DNA from: Paenibacillus fonticola DSM 21315 | Lineage (GTDB): Bacteria > Bacillota > Bacilli > Paenibacillales > Paenibacillaceae | Direction of reading: 5' to 3' | Assembly: GCF_000381905.1 (NCBI RefSeq) | Contig: NZ_KB907247.1 | Location: 215,687-279,686 of the forward strand | Length of the DNA: 64,000 nt | In this document: piece after piece, positions 43,608 to 52,646 of the stretch | Position numbering within the stretch: position 1 is the first letter of the stretch | How the letters are laid out: every line of letters starts with the position of its first letter | The notes under the pieces: model-generated | What the model saw: only the letters and a program-made list of their open reading frames with translations | The model's database searches: none | Told to the model about the DNA's origin: nothing | Translations under genes and position numbers: made by a program

Positions 43608-45038
43608 ATGGTGTGGCTGGTGTTAGTGCTGCTCGCTTTTATTTTTCAGATCGCTACGATTCTCGTTTTGGAATTTCGCAATCCCAGCAAAGCCGTCGCT
43701 TGGATGTTTATCTTGTTTCTCTTTCCCGTCGTTGGCTTCATACTGTACTATTTCGTCGCCCAGGAATATAAGAAGCGCCGCAAGTTGAGGCGCAGAGGAT
43801 CAAAGCTGTTCCAGCAGATCAGGGCCAGATTGTGGCGGCAGGCGGTCATTGTAGAAATGGCAGATGAAATGTCCAATCCGGAATTTCGCAACCATGAGAG
43901 ATTGTTTGGCTTGCTAAAGCATATTTCGGAAAGTCCGATTACGGGATGCAACGAAACAAAGGTGTTGACGGATGGAGAAGAGACGTTTACGGCAATGCTC
44001 GCAGCGATGGAGTGCGCTCAGGATCATATACATTTGGAGTCTTACATTTTTCGTGCCGATGGCATAGGGCATCAGTTCAAGAAGGTAATGCTTCAGAAAG
44101 CACAGGAAGGCGTGAAGGTGAGATTAATATGCGATGGGCTAGGCAGCTATCATTTAAAAAGCTCTTTCGTTAGAGACCTTCAGGAGGGCGGGGTGGAAGT
44201 TTACTTTTTTTTGCCGCCGCTGATCGCTACCTTCGACCGGAGAGTCAACTATCGGAATCACCGTAAAATACTTGTTGTCGATGGGAGGCATGGTTTTGTC
44301 GGGGGACTGAATATCGGAGATGATTATTTGGGGATGGATGCTAAAATGGGTTACTGGCGTGACACGCATTTGCAAGTAAGCGGGGATGCGGTGTATTTTT
44401 TGCAAAATGCATTTCTGGGGGATTGGCGCCTCGCTTCGGGCCAACGGATCAATGAACCGGAGTTGTATCCGCAGCATGCTTGCCAGGGAAAAGAGCAGGT
44501 GCAGGTGCTCACCAGCGGTCCTGATCAGCATTGGGATGCCATCCAGGAAATGTGCTTCGGGGCGATAGCTGTAGCCAATAGACGCATCTGGATCACTTCG
44601 CCGTATTTCATTCCTGATCCAAGCATATACAACGCGATTAAGACGGCAGCGGTTAGCGGGGTTGAAGTCAAAATCATTATTCCGGATGAGTCGGACAGCC
44701 GGGTCGTCAAGCTGGGTTCGCTCTCTTATGTAGAGGAACTGCTGGAGTCCGGGGTGAAGTTTTATCAATACCAGAAAGGCTTTGTTCATGCCAAGGTGCT
44801 GATTGTGGACGATCTGCTTGCCACTGTCGGTACGGCAAACATGGATATGCGCAGCTTCTTCTGCAACTTTGAGATGACGGCTGTTCTATTCGATGCTGCC
44901 CCTATCTCCCGGTTATGCAAAGACTTCTTAAATGATTTGGCCGAGAGCAAGGAGATCGAGTTGAGTGTATTTTCCCGCCGTTCCCGGTTACAGAAAGGAC
45001 TGGAGCTTCTGTGCAGATTGCTGTCCCCGCTGCTTTGA
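43608..45038 (+). CDS. cls: Cardiolipin synthase
   Basis: This 476-residue membrane enzyme condenses two phosphatidylglycerol molecules to cardiolipin. Two N-terminal helices (residues about 1-20 and 32-50) precede two phospholipase D HKD motifs: HRKILVVDG near residue 218 and HAKVLIVDD near residue 393, each with following GG or GT-N elements. Length is typical of Bacillus Cls/YwiE. GGAAGGTG precedes ATG 43608. It stands alone, preceded by an 11-bp repeat array and facing the LigD-polymerase gene. Confidence 0.94.
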   Translation: MVWLVLVLLAFIFQIATILVLEFRNPSKAVAWMFILFLFPVVGFILYYFVAQEYKKRRKLRRRGSKLFQQIRARLWRQAVIVEMADEMSNPEFRNHERLFGLLKHISESPITGCNETKVLTDGEETFTAMLAAMECAQDHIHLESYIFRADGIGHQFKKVMLQKAQEGVKVRLICDGLGSYHLKSSFVRDLQEGGVEVYFFLPPLIATFDRRVNYRNHRKILVVDGRHGFVGGLNIGDDYLGMDAKMGYWRDTHLQVSGDAVYFLQNAFLGDWRLASGQRINEPELYPQHACQGKEQVQVLTSGPDQHWDAIQEMCFGAIAVANRRIWITSPYFIPDPSIYNAIKTAAVSGVEVKIIIPDESDSRVVKLGSLSYVEELLESGVKFYQYQKGFVHAKVLIVDDLLATVGTANMDMRSFFCNFEMTAVLFDAAPISRLCKDFLNDLAESKEIELSVFSRRSRLQKGLELLCRLLSPLL

Positions 45039-45093
45039 TGAAATAAGGGTACCGTAAAACCGTAACACCATAACACCATAACACCTAAGTGCT

Positions 45094-45984
45094 CTAACGG
45101 CCTTGCAGATGCTCAAGGATAAGCTGGACAGATTGGGGAGGGACTTTTTCGAGCAGATCCCCTTTCTGCTTTAATCGCTCTCCAATGTTGTGCAGGTTGA
45201 AATCGGAAGGCAGCGGATTGTTGCGCACCTCATCCCAGGTTAGCGGCGTAGATACGCTGGCGGCTGCCCGCGCTCTTGGCGTGTAAGGGGCGGCTAGTGT
45301 TTTTCCGCCATAATGCTGCAAATAGTCAAAATAAATTTTATCGCCGCGATCCTTCTTGAGCCGTTCGATAGTAAACAGATCGGGGTACTTTTCCGTGGCA
45401 TAACGGGCTACGAAATGCCCGATCAGCCGCAGCTCGTCAAACGTTACTCCATATTCAACCGGGACGATGATCTGCACGCCGGTCGCTCCCGACGTTTTCG
45501 GGATGGATTGCAGTCCGAGGGAAGCCAGTGTTTCTCCGACATAGGAGGCGGCCTCCATTATCCGCGGCTCTTCTTCCCGGGAAGGATCGAGGTCGATCAT
45601 CCATTCGCAAGGAAGCTGTTCGTTTACGTAATGAAGAGAAGGGTGGAATTCGATACAGGCCAAATTGCCCAGCCACAGCAGTCCAGGCAGGCTGTCGAGC
45701 ACCATGTAGTCGATATTTTCGTGGCGGACGGTGCGGACGAAGGATGGGCGAGGCTCCGGCGTATTTTTTTGATAAAAAAATTTCTTACCTATGCCATCGG
45801 GATACCGGATCGTGGTGAGCAGGCGATTTCGGCAATAGCGCAGCAAATAGGGAGAAATTTCGGCCAGCTTCTCTAAATAGATCTGCTTCGTAATGGCGGC
45901 CTCAGGCCATAGCAGCTTGCTGGGATTGGATATCGTGATCTCCTCGCCTTCCACGAGGATGGTACCTTTCGTTGCTTTGGGCAT
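45094..45984 (-). CDS. LigD-type polymerase/primase of NHEJ, stand-alone
   Basis: This 296-residue protein is the LigD polymerase domain (archaeo-eukaryotic primase fold) without a ligase or phosphoesterase domain. Motifs are SNPSKLLWPEAAITK near the N-terminus, the catalytic WMIDLDPS near residues 127-134 and KTSGATGVQIIVPV near 162-176. It fills and edits ends during Ku-dependent repair. It starts at ATG 45984 and is divergent from the ligase gene at 46140 across a 155-bp gap. In B. subtilis these functions are fused in LigD (YkoU), so this locus is a split version. Confidence 0.92.
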   Translation of the reverse strand: MPKATKGTILVEGEEITISNPSKLLWPEAAITKQIYLEKLAEISPYLLRYCRNRLLTTIRYPDGIGKKFFYQKNTPEPRPSFVRTVRHENIDYMVLDSLPGLLWLGNLACIEFHPSLHYVNEQLPCEWMIDLDPSREEEPRIMEAASYVGETLASLGLQSIPKTSGATGVQIIVPVEYGVTFDELRLIGHFVARYATEKYPDLFTIERLKKDRGDKIYFDYLQHYGGKTLAAPYTPRARAAASVSTPLTWDEVRNNPLPSDFNLHNIGERLKQKGDLLEKVPPQSVQLILEHLQGR

Positions 45985-46139
45985 GATCTTGCTCCTTATC
46001 TCCGTAAACGTGTTTGTTATTTTTATAGGTTTGCCTATTTAAATAAACTTAACACCTGCAAACCGTTTCCCGCCCATAGAATGGAAGCAGGGCAGCGTGG
46101 GCAAACTTGGGAACAAGAAGAAGGCAGGAGGAATTAAGG

Positions 46140-47087
46140 ATGAAAATAAAGCCAGTAACCCCATTCGAACCGATACGGTCCGAAATGATTCCGACGGGTC
46201 CGGATTGGATCACACAGGTAAAATGGGACGGGGTGCGGATGCTCACTTATTATGATGGCAGCGGGACAAGGCTCATAAATCGCAAGGGCAACGATCGCAG
46301 TAAGCAGTATCCTGAATTTATGGATGTGCCATCCTATTGCCATGCCAATTCGGTTATCCTGGATGGCGAAATGATCGCACTTTCAGAGGACAAACCTTCT
46401 TTCCATGAAATTATGAGGCGGGACAGTCTGCGGCGTGAACAGGAAATCCGGTTTGCGGTCAAGCAGATTCCCGCTATACATATGATTTTTGATGTGCTGT
46501 ATTATAACGGGGATTGGGTGATCGGGAACACTTTGGCGGAGCGGCAGCAGCTGCTGCAAAATATTATCATTCCTAGTGCTCAACTGCAGTTCGTACCGAG
46601 CTACGCCGAAGGAGAGCGGCTATATTCCGTCATGAAGGAGCGAGGCTGGGAAGGGGTTGTCAGCAAGCGGCTGGACAGTACATATGCGTTGGGAGGCAAG
46701 GACGGGCGCTGGCAAAAATTGAAGCTCGGCTATGATTTATATGCAGTGATCGGCGGCGTTACATATCGGGATGGCGTTATGAATGCCTTGCTGCTTGGCT
46801 TATATGAGGAGAACGGACGATTCGTATATATCGGGCATACGGGCAGCGGAAAGCTGAATCAGGAGGCCTGGCGCAGCTTGGTGCAGCAAATATCCGCCCT
46901 GGCAGCGAAGGAACGCCCTTTTCACAACATACCGCAGCGGATTAAGGGGGCGGTCTGGGTTCAGCCGCTGCTTACGGTGAAGGTGCAGTTCATGGAGTGG
47001 ACCCCCGGCGGTACGATGCGCCATCCGGTACTGCAGGGAACGGCTGACGTACCGCCTGAGAGCTGTACAATGATGCAGAGCATGTAG
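46140..47087 (+). CDS. ATP-dependent DNA ligase, LigD-ligase-like, stand-alone
   Basis: This 315-residue ligase has the adenylated lysine motif KWDG (K28 in ITQVKWDGVR), then LINRKGND, LDGEMIAL, WEGVVSKRLDSTYALGG and a C-terminal OB-fold region ending in MEWTPGGTMRHPVLQG. That set is typical of the ligase half of bacterial LigD. ATG 46140 follows AGGAGG by eight bases. Together with the divergent polymerase and with Ku downstream it makes a complete end-joining set. Confidence 0.93.
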   Translation: MKIKPVTPFEPIRSEMIPTGPDWITQVKWDGVRMLTYYDGSGTRLINRKGNDRSKQYPEFMDVPSYCHANSVILDGEMIALSEDKPSFHEIMRRDSLRREQEIRFAVKQIPAIHMIFDVLYYNGDWVIGNTLAERQQLLQNIIIPSAQLQFVPSYAEGERLYSVMKERGWEGVVSKRLDSTYALGGKDGRWQKLKLGYDLYAVIGGVTYRDGVMNALLLGLYEENGRFVYIGHTGSGKLNQEAWRSLVQQISALAAKERPFHNIPQRIKGAVWVQPLLTVKVQFMEWTPGGTMRHPVLQGTADVPPESCTMMQSM

Positions 47088-47103
47088 TCCAGTGGTGATT
47101 GCA

Positions 47104-47240
47104 TGCGTTTTAATGATGCAGAGCATATAGCTTAGTGGCGATAGCATGCAGCTTAGTGATACAGAGCATGCAGCTTGTAGAATTAGCATGCAGCTTGGCG
47201 TTACACAACATATAACTTAGTTACTTACAGAGCATACAGC
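47104..47240 (+). repeat. 21-bp degenerate repeats between ligase and ku
   Basis: About six units of roughly 21 bp centred on AGCATGCAGCTTAGTG (variants AGCATATAGCTTAGTG, AACATATAACTTAGTT) fill the gap between the convergent ligase and ku genes. No gene or clear terminator is seen. Confidence 0.75.
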
Positions 47241-47265
47241 TTGTGTAAATAGGGCGGACGAGAGC

Positions 47266-48192
47266 TTAGGAGATCGTCTTCTTCGCTTTGCTCGACGCTC
47301 TTTTTTTCGGTTTGGGGGCACCCTCGTCGTTTATCGGCGTATCCCCGCTGCCCGCCGTACCTGTGTCCTGCTTCTTAGCCGCCGTTTTGCGCGTACGCTT
47401 GGCTGGGCCGGGATCGGTCACGACCGGCTTTACGGCTTCGATACTTGCCTGCAGGGCGGCCATCAGATCGATGACATTGCTCTGCGGCTTGGCCGGAGCG
47501 AGACTGATCTCTTCGCCCGCGATCTTTTGCTCGATGAGATGCAGCAGCGATTCGCGATAATCATCGTTATATTTCCCTGGATCGAACGGGGTGGACAGTT
47601 GTTCGATCAGCAGCTTGGCCATGGACAGCTCTTTCTCGTTCACGCTCAGATTTTCCGGCAAATTTGGAACTTGCGAAATCGGCCGGATTTCGTCGGGATA
47701 GAAAATCGTTTCTACCGCAAGGCAGCCCTCCATGACGCGAATGGCCGCCAGGCTGCTCTTGGAGCGGATCGCGATTTTGGCGATGCCGATTTTACCGGAC
47801 TGGTGCATCGCCTCCAGCAGCAGCTGGTAGGCGTTCGCCCCCGCTTGGTCCGGAGAAAGATAGTAGGTTTTCTGAAAATAGATCGGATCAATATCGGTCA
47901 AATCCACGAAGTCCAAAATGGTGATCGTTTTTTCAGTTTGGGCCGACAACTGCTCTAGCTCTTCTTTTTCGAACAGGACATACTTGCCCTTTTCATACTC
48001 ATAGCCCCGGGAAATTTCCTCCCAGGTTGTGTCCTTGTCGCAGGTCGGACAACGCCTTACATAAGAAATCGGGCTGCCGCAGGTGGTATGAATGTATTTC
48101 ATGGAAATGTCTTTGTCTTCCGTGGCGGAAAACATTTTGACCGGGACGTGCACGAGCCCGAAGCTGATCGCACCCTTCCATACGGTATGCAT
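47266..48192 (-). CDS. ku: Ku protein, DNA double-strand-break end binding
   Basis: This 308-residue bacterial Ku starts MHTVWKGAISFGLVHVPVKM, the family signature. It has a Cys pair region (TTCGSPISYVRRCPTCDKD), FVDLTDIDPIYFQKTYYL and KLIEQLSTPFDP-like segments. The last 60 residues are a Lys/Ala/Pro-rich tail like the DNA-binding extensions of other Ku proteins. It binds broken DNA ends and recruits LigD activities. It is convergent with the ligase gene. A CATACTA box upstream on its strand may be a forespore-type promoter. Confidence 0.96.
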   Translation of the reverse strand: MHTVWKGAISFGLVHVPVKMFSATEDKDISMKYIHTTCGSPISYVRRCPTCDKDTTWEEISRGYEYEKGKYVLFEKEELEQLSAQTEKTITILDFVDLTDIDPIYFQKTYYLSPDQAGANAYQLLLEAMHQSGKIGIAKIAIRSKSSLAAIRVMEGCLAVETIFYPDEIRPISQVPNLPENLSVNEKELSMAKLLIEQLSTPFDPGKYNDDYRESLLHLIEQKIAGEEISLAPAKPQSNVIDLMAALQASIEAVKPVVTDPGPAKRTRKTAAKKQDTGTAGSGDTPINDEGAPKPKKRASSKAKKTIS

Positions 48193-48244
48193 TCAAGTTT
48201 CTCCCTTCTGTGTTCCACACTTATTCTAGTTGCTCTGTTATCAT

Positions 48245-48272
48245 TAGTATGGTCAAAATCGCTTCCTCATAA
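48245..48272 (-). promoter_or_regulatory. Possible sigma-G-type promoter of ku
   Basis: On the minus strand CATACTA (48251-48245) matches the sigma-G -10 consensus CATnnTA, with TTATG (48272-48268) 16 bases upstream as a partial -35. It lies 53 bases before the ku start codon. B. subtilis ykoV (ku) is expressed in the forespore by sigma-G. The -35 match is imperfect. Confidence 0.35.
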
Positions 48273-48422
48273 CCGGGAACAGCCATGTGAAGCTGTTGCG
48301 GGCTATGCGGCAGACCGATATAATGGGGACATACGTTTGAGCATTCGAGCAGACCGCAGGGATCATACATCCTTATACGCATGAAAGCTGCGGTATCGTG
48401 CAGTAAAGGTGGTTATATTGTA

Positions 48423-48917
48423 GTGGAATTACATCAAGCTTCGGTACAGTGGGTGTACGAGGCCAAAAATTTGCAAGAAACCGAACAACTGGCTGCGTAT
48501 TTTGCCGGTCAGGCTAAGCCGGGTACGGTCATCGCCCTGGATGGGGATCTGGGAGCGGGAAAGACGGCTTTTTCGCAATTGTTTGCAAAGCACCTGGGAG
48601 TGCAGGGTACGGTGAACAGCCCGACTTTTACATTGATTAAGGAATACGAGGGCAGAGTGCCCTTTTACCATATGGATGTGTACCGGCTGACGCTGGAGGA
48701 AGCGGAGGATCTCGGGCTGGATGAATATTTCTACGGGGACGGTGTGACGCTGGTGGAGTGGGCCAGCATCATCGTGGATATTTTGCCCAAAGAGGTGCTG
48801 CACATATATATTGAGGCAGGGGCCGGCACGGAGCGAAAAATGGTTTTAACCGGCCGCGGCGAGCCTTACGAAAGCTGGATCACGACCTTGAAACGAAATG
48901 GAGTTGGACTTGAATGA
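48423..48917 (+). CDS. tsaE: tRNA t6A37 threonylcarbamoyladenosine synthesis ATPase TsaE
   Basis: This 164-residue ATPase carries a P-loop (GDLGAGKT at about 41-48), followed by VNSPTFTLIKEYEG and MDVYRL. It works with TsaB and TsaD in making t6A at position 37 of ANN-decoding tRNAs. GTG 48423 is chosen because AAAGGTGG lies nine bases upstream; the frame is open further back to 48381. Its stop overlaps the start of tsaB (ATGA). Confidence 0.93.
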   Translation: MELHQASVQWVYEAKNLQETEQLAAYFAGQAKPGTVIALDGDLGAGKTAFSQLFAKHLGVQGTVNSPTFTLIKEYEGRVPFYHMDVYRLTLEEAEDLGLDEYFYGDGVTLVEWASIIVDILPKEVLHIYIEAGAGTERKMVLTGRGEPYESWITTLKRNGVGLE

Positions 48918-49744
48918 ATCATAGAGAACAGCCGCGTCAGCGGTTATTGGCGCTGGATACGTCCACTTCAATGCTGACTGTAGCCGTAATGGAAGGCAGC
49001 AGGCCGCTGGCCGAGCGGACGATGAAGGCGGAGCGGAACCATTCGGCTTATTTAGTCACGGCGATAGAGGAAGCGCTGACCGCAGCGGGAATAGGAAAAA
49101 ATGAACTGGACGGCATCGCCGCAGGCGTTGGTCCCGGATCATATACCGGTGTCCGCATCGCAGTGACGACGGCCAAGACGCTGGCCTGGTCGCTGCAAGT
49201 CCCGGTATGTGCCGTGTCGAGCCTGGCCGCGATTGCGCTCGGCGGCTATGCTGCGGGAACAGGTCAAGCTGCGGAGCAATTTGCGCTGACCGGATCGGGC
49301 AGCGCCGGCGCAGCGGCGAATGATCCCGCAGATTATTCCGCCGAACATTGGATCGTGCCGCTGGTCGATGCCCGGCGGGGGCAAGCTTATACCGCTCTGT
49401 TCAGTGCTGCGGAGGGGCGCTTGCCCGATCGGCTCGAGCCGGATGCGATCCGGCTGATGGCAGACTGGCGCGATGAGCTTGCCCACCGGCTGCAATCTTT
49501 GCTGCCGGATAAAAGACCGCTCGGAGTTTGGTTTGTCGGAGATGCCGCAGCTCACGAGGAGGCGCTTGGAGAGCTGCGTTCCTTATTAGGAGAAGCGCTG
49601 CATATGCACAGCTACGAACTTGAAGCGGTGTGGCTCGGACTCGTTGGGGCCGAACAGTTCCTCTGCGAAGCATTTGCCGATGTGCATTCGCTGGAGCCGA
49701 ATTATACCCAGTTGGCAGAAGCGGAAGCGAAAAAGCTTCGTTAG
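48914..49744 (+). CDS. tsaB: tRNA t6A synthesis protein TsaB
   Basis: This 276-residue ASKHA-fold protein starts with LLALDTSTSMLTVAVMEG and has GVGPGSYTGVRIAVTTAKTL, both TsaB hallmarks. It forms the scaffold for TsaD and TsaE. It is longer than the common 230 residues, with an Ala/Gly/Ser-rich stretch around 110-135. It overlaps tsaE by four bases and is followed by rimI, the usual Bacillales order. Confidence 0.95.
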   Translation: MNHREQPRQRLLALDTSTSMLTVAVMEGSRPLAERTMKAERNHSAYLVTAIEEALTAAGIGKNELDGIAAGVGPGSYTGVRIAVTTAKTLAWSLQVPVCAVSSLAAIALGGYAAGTGQAAEQFALTGSGSAGAAANDPADYSAEHWIVPLVDARRGQAYTALFSAAEGRLPDRLEPDAIRLMADWRDELAHRLQSLLPDKRPLGVWFVGDAAAHEEALGELRSLLGEALHMHSYELEAVWLGLVGAEQFLCEAFADVHSLEPNYTQLAEAEAKKLR

Positions 49745-49764
49745 CATTCAGGAGGGATTCGGGC

Positions 49765-50289
49765 ATGGATTCAGCAAAGTTATTGCAGTCTGGGAAAGTG
49801 ACCTTTCGAAAAATGACGTTAGATGATATTCCGGATATTATGGTCATTGAGCTTGAATCCTTCACCTTGCCTTGGAGCGAGGAAGCGTTTCGAAGTGAAA
49901 TGACCCTGAACCATTTCGCCAGATATCTCGTGATGGAGTACGAGGGCAAGCCAATCGGTTATGCTGGCATGTGGACGGTGCTTGATGAAGCGCATGTTAC
50001 GAATATAGCTGTACGGACAGCTTATCGGGGTCATCATTTGGGCGAGTGCCTGTTCCGTAAAATGATGGATTGGGCTGTCCAGCTTGGCATGCGCCGGATG
50101 ACGCTGGAAGTACGGGTCACTAATTATTCCGCCCAAGCAATGTACAGGAAATTGGGTTTTCATTCTGTCGGTACGCGCAAAGGGTATTATTCCGATAATG
50201 ACGAGGACGCATTGATTATGTGGTGCGAGCTTCCGGAGCGGGAGCTGGAAGAAGGCGAAGAGGAAGGAAGCGAAGAAGATTGGATTTAA
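49765..50289 (+). CDS. rimI: Ribosomal protein S18 alanine N-acetyltransferase RimI
   Basis: This 174-residue GNAT acetyltransferase has the acetyl-CoA loop VRTAYRGHHLGECL and the C-terminal RVTNYSAQAMYRKLGF then RKGYYSDNDEDALIM segments of RimI. It acetylates the N-terminus of ribosomal protein S18 in E. coli; the substrate here is assumed. ATG 49765 follows AGGAGGG by eight bases. The acidic C-terminal tail (ELEEGEEEGSEEDWI) overlaps the tsaD start by ten bases and provides its GAAGGAAG ribosome site. Confidence 0.93.
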   Translation: MDSAKLLQSGKVTFRKMTLDDIPDIMVIELESFTLPWSEEAFRSEMTLNHFARYLVMEYEGKPIGYAGMWTVLDEAHVTNIAVRTAYRGHHLGECLFRKMMDWAVQLGMRRMTLEVRVTNYSAQAMYRKLGFHSVGTRKGYYSDNDEDALIMWCELPERELEEGEEEGSEEDWI

Positions 50290-51311
50290 AGCAGGATTGT
50301 TATATATTGGCGGTGGAAACGAGCTGTGACGAAACTTCGGTCGCAGTAGTAAAAAATGGCACAGAAGTGCTGTCCAATTTCATCGCGAGCCAGATAGAGA
50401 CACATCGGGCTTTTGGCGGTGTTGTGCCAGAGGTAGCCTCCCGGAAGCATGTCGAGAGCATAACGCGCATGCTGGAGGAAGCGGTCAGGGGGGCGGACAT
50501 TTCACTGCAGGACTTATCGGCGATCGCCGTAACGGAAGGCCCCGGCCTTGTCGGTGCATTGCTCGTCGGCATTATGGCTGCTAAAAGTCTGGCCTTCGCC
50601 GTAGATAAGCCATTGATCGGCACGCATCATATAGCTGGACATATTTATGCGAATCAGCTTGTGGCGGAAATGAAGTACCCAGCGATCGCGCTTGTTGTCT
50701 CGGGCGGACATACGGAGCTTGTGCTGATGGAGCGCGAAGGCAGCTTTAAACTCATCGGCCGCACCCGGGATGATGCCGTCGGAGAAGCTTATGACAAGGT
50801 GGCCCGAGCGTTAGGATTTCCATATCCGGGCGGGCCTTACGTGGACAAGCTGGCTCTTGAATCGAAGGAAGTGGAGGTACTGCCCAGAGCCTGGCTGGAG
50901 CCGGACTCTTACGATTTCAGCTTCAGCGGCTTGAAGTCGGCTGTGCTGAATGCGGTGAACCAGCACAAGATGCGCGGAGAAGAAGGCTACGCTCCAGCTA
51001 TCGCTCGCGGATTTCAGGAATCAGTCATCGAAGTGCTGGTCGAGAAGGCGATTCGCGCAGTTCGATCGACCGGGGCCGTACAGCTTCTGCTGTGCGGCGG
51101 AGTGGCCGCGAACCAGGGCCTGCGCCAGGCGCTTTCCGAGCGCTCCGCGAAGGAGGAGATCCACCTGCTCATTCCGCCGCTGAAGTACTGCACGGATAAC
51201 GCTGCGATGATCGGAGCAGCTGCATATTTGAAATGGAAAAGCGGGGAATTTTCCGCATGGGAATTGAAAGCTGAACCGTCGCTATCTCTCGAAAATTGGT
51301 CGGTGAAATAG
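50280..51311 (+). CDS. tsaD: tRNA t6A transferase TsaD
   Basis: This 343-residue catalytic subunit transfers the threonylcarbamoyl group to A37. Signature segments are LAVETSCDETSVAVV near the N-terminus, the metal-binding GTHHIAGH, VVSGGHTELVLM and a C-terminal PPLKYCTDNAAMIG. The start is TTG 50280 within the end of rimI, with purine-rich GGAAGCGAAGAAGA upstream. Length fits the family exactly. It ends the tsaE-tsaB-rimI-tsaD operon. Confidence 0.96.
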   Translation: MDLKQDCYILAVETSCDETSVAVVKNGTEVLSNFIASQIETHRAFGGVVPEVASRKHVESITRMLEEAVRGADISLQDLSAIAVTEGPGLVGALLVGIMAAKSLAFAVDKPLIGTHHIAGHIYANQLVAEMKYPAIALVVSGGHTELVLMEREGSFKLIGRTRDDAVGEAYDKVARALGFPYPGGPYVDKLALESKEVEVLPRAWLEPDSYDFSFSGLKSAVLNAVNQHKMRGEEGYAPAIARGFQESVIEVLVEKAIRAVRSTGAVQLLLCGGVAANQGLRQALSERSAKEEIHLLIPPLKYCTDNAAMIGAAAYLKWKSGEFSAWELKAEPSLSLENWSVK

Positions 51312-51357
51312 AAAAGGGGCGCGTGATCATGGGAGGAGCCCAGATCCGCGCCCTTTT
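51312..51357 (+). terminator. Intrinsic terminator after tsaD
   Basis: AAAAGGGGCGCG (51312-51323) pairs with CGCGCCCTTTT (51347-51357) with one bulged G. The T/A ends make it usable in both directions between convergent genes. Confidence 0.8.
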
Positions 51358-51373
51358 GCTTATCCGTCACTCG

Positions 51374-52528
51374 TCACAAGCGGAGGGGAGAATCTTCAAA
51401 CTTAATGAAATAGAGAACGGCGAACGGTACAACGAATGCTAGCAGCAGCCCGAGTATGCCATAAACATCTGCATCTCCCAGAAATACTGGCAGCCATTCG
51501 GGACCGGAATAGATACTGTACGACTTGATCTGAAACACCGTCAGGAATAATCCAGCGATTGCGCTGCCGATCATTCCGGCCAGAAACGGTTTCCTGAATC
51601 GTAAGTTTACCCCGTAAATAGCCGGTTCTGGTCCGCCTAACAGGGCTAAAATTCCGCTGGCAAGAAAAACGGGCTTACAGCTCTTGTTTTTTGTCATCCA
51701 GAATACGGCAATCGCGGCTGCGCCTTGAGCGAAATTCGCGGCGAGCCAAATGAGAGTCAAGTGGTCAAATCCATTTTCGGCCAAGTTCAACATCATAACC
51801 GGAAGCAATGCATAGTGCATGCCCATAATCATTAGGATAGAAAAAGTTCCGCCCAGAAACAGCCCGGCCAGCGGGGCTGCATGATCGAATAAAAACGCAA
51901 CAGCGCTCGACACCCAGCTGCCTAAAGTATATCCAAGCGGGCCGATCACGATTAAAAACAGCGGAACCGCTATAAACAAGGCAAGGATGGGAACAGCCAG
52001 CGGTCTAATCGATTGATGAACATGCTTATGTAGGAATTTCTCGATATAAGACAGGAGCCAAACTGTAAGAAATATGGGTAAAACGGAGGACGCATAACTT
52101 ACAGGTGCAACCGGCAATCCGAAAAATGAAAGGGAGTTTCCATTTTCCAGAAGTGCCGTTAAATCGGGGTACAGAACAGCCGCACCGACGGCGGCTCCGA
52201 TATAGGGGTTTGAACCAAAATATTTGGCGCTGCTATAGGCGATCAGAATAGGCAGAAAATACAATGCTCCGCCGCTTAGTGCATTCATGATTAAATAGGA
52301 TTCATTGTTATGGGAAACCCAGCCAAAACCGATGAGTAGTGCAAGAATCCCTTTGAGCAGCCCGGCACTGACAATGACAGGCAACAAAGGTGTGAATACG
52401 CTTGAAAGAGCATCGAGGAAACGACTAAGAAAGCCCTAGCTGCCGGGATTGTTATCTGCATTTTCCTTACCAAGTTCCTCATTGTCAGCGTTATTTAAAA
52501 TGCCCTCGGATAATTTTTCGCAACTCAT
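51374..52528 (-). pseudogene. PTS beta-glucoside-type EIIC permease interrupted by an in-frame TAG
   Basis: A membrane permease of the PTS glucose/beta-glucoside EIIC type occupies 51374 to about 52430. It has about ten helices and the sugar-site motif LLGGPEPAIYGVNLRF. The natural start appears to be ATG 52528 after TAGGAG, but codon 31 is TAG (52438-52436). The frame then continues GFLSRFLDALSSVFTPLLPV, which is the conserved beginning of EIIC. Without read-through only a TTG at 52387 could restart, inside the first helix and without a ribosome site. EIIB and EIIA domains are missing. It is either a fresh pseudogene or a sequencing error; the remaining 352 codons are intact. Confidence 0.7.
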
Positions 52529-52553
52529 TTTCTTCACTCCTATATAAAATATA

Positions 52554-52604
52554 AACCCGGATGGGGAACCAGGCAGATTAATGCCTTATTCCTCAATCCG
52601 GGTT
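52554..52604 (-). terminator. Nested stem-loop between bactofilin 2 and the EIIC gene
   Basis: On the minus strand AACCCGGAT and ATCCGGGTT (9 bp, perfect) enclose a smaller AGGCA/TGCCT hairpin and are followed by a T-rich stretch. It can terminate the M23-bactofilin transcript. The first arm runs into GGATTG, the start of LicT/BglG antiterminator targets, so a sugar-controlled leader is conceivable, but the rest of that target does not match well. Confidence 0.5.
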
Positions 52605-52646
52605 GTTTGGCAAAGCTTAACGGAACATCCTGCTAGCTAACTATAC

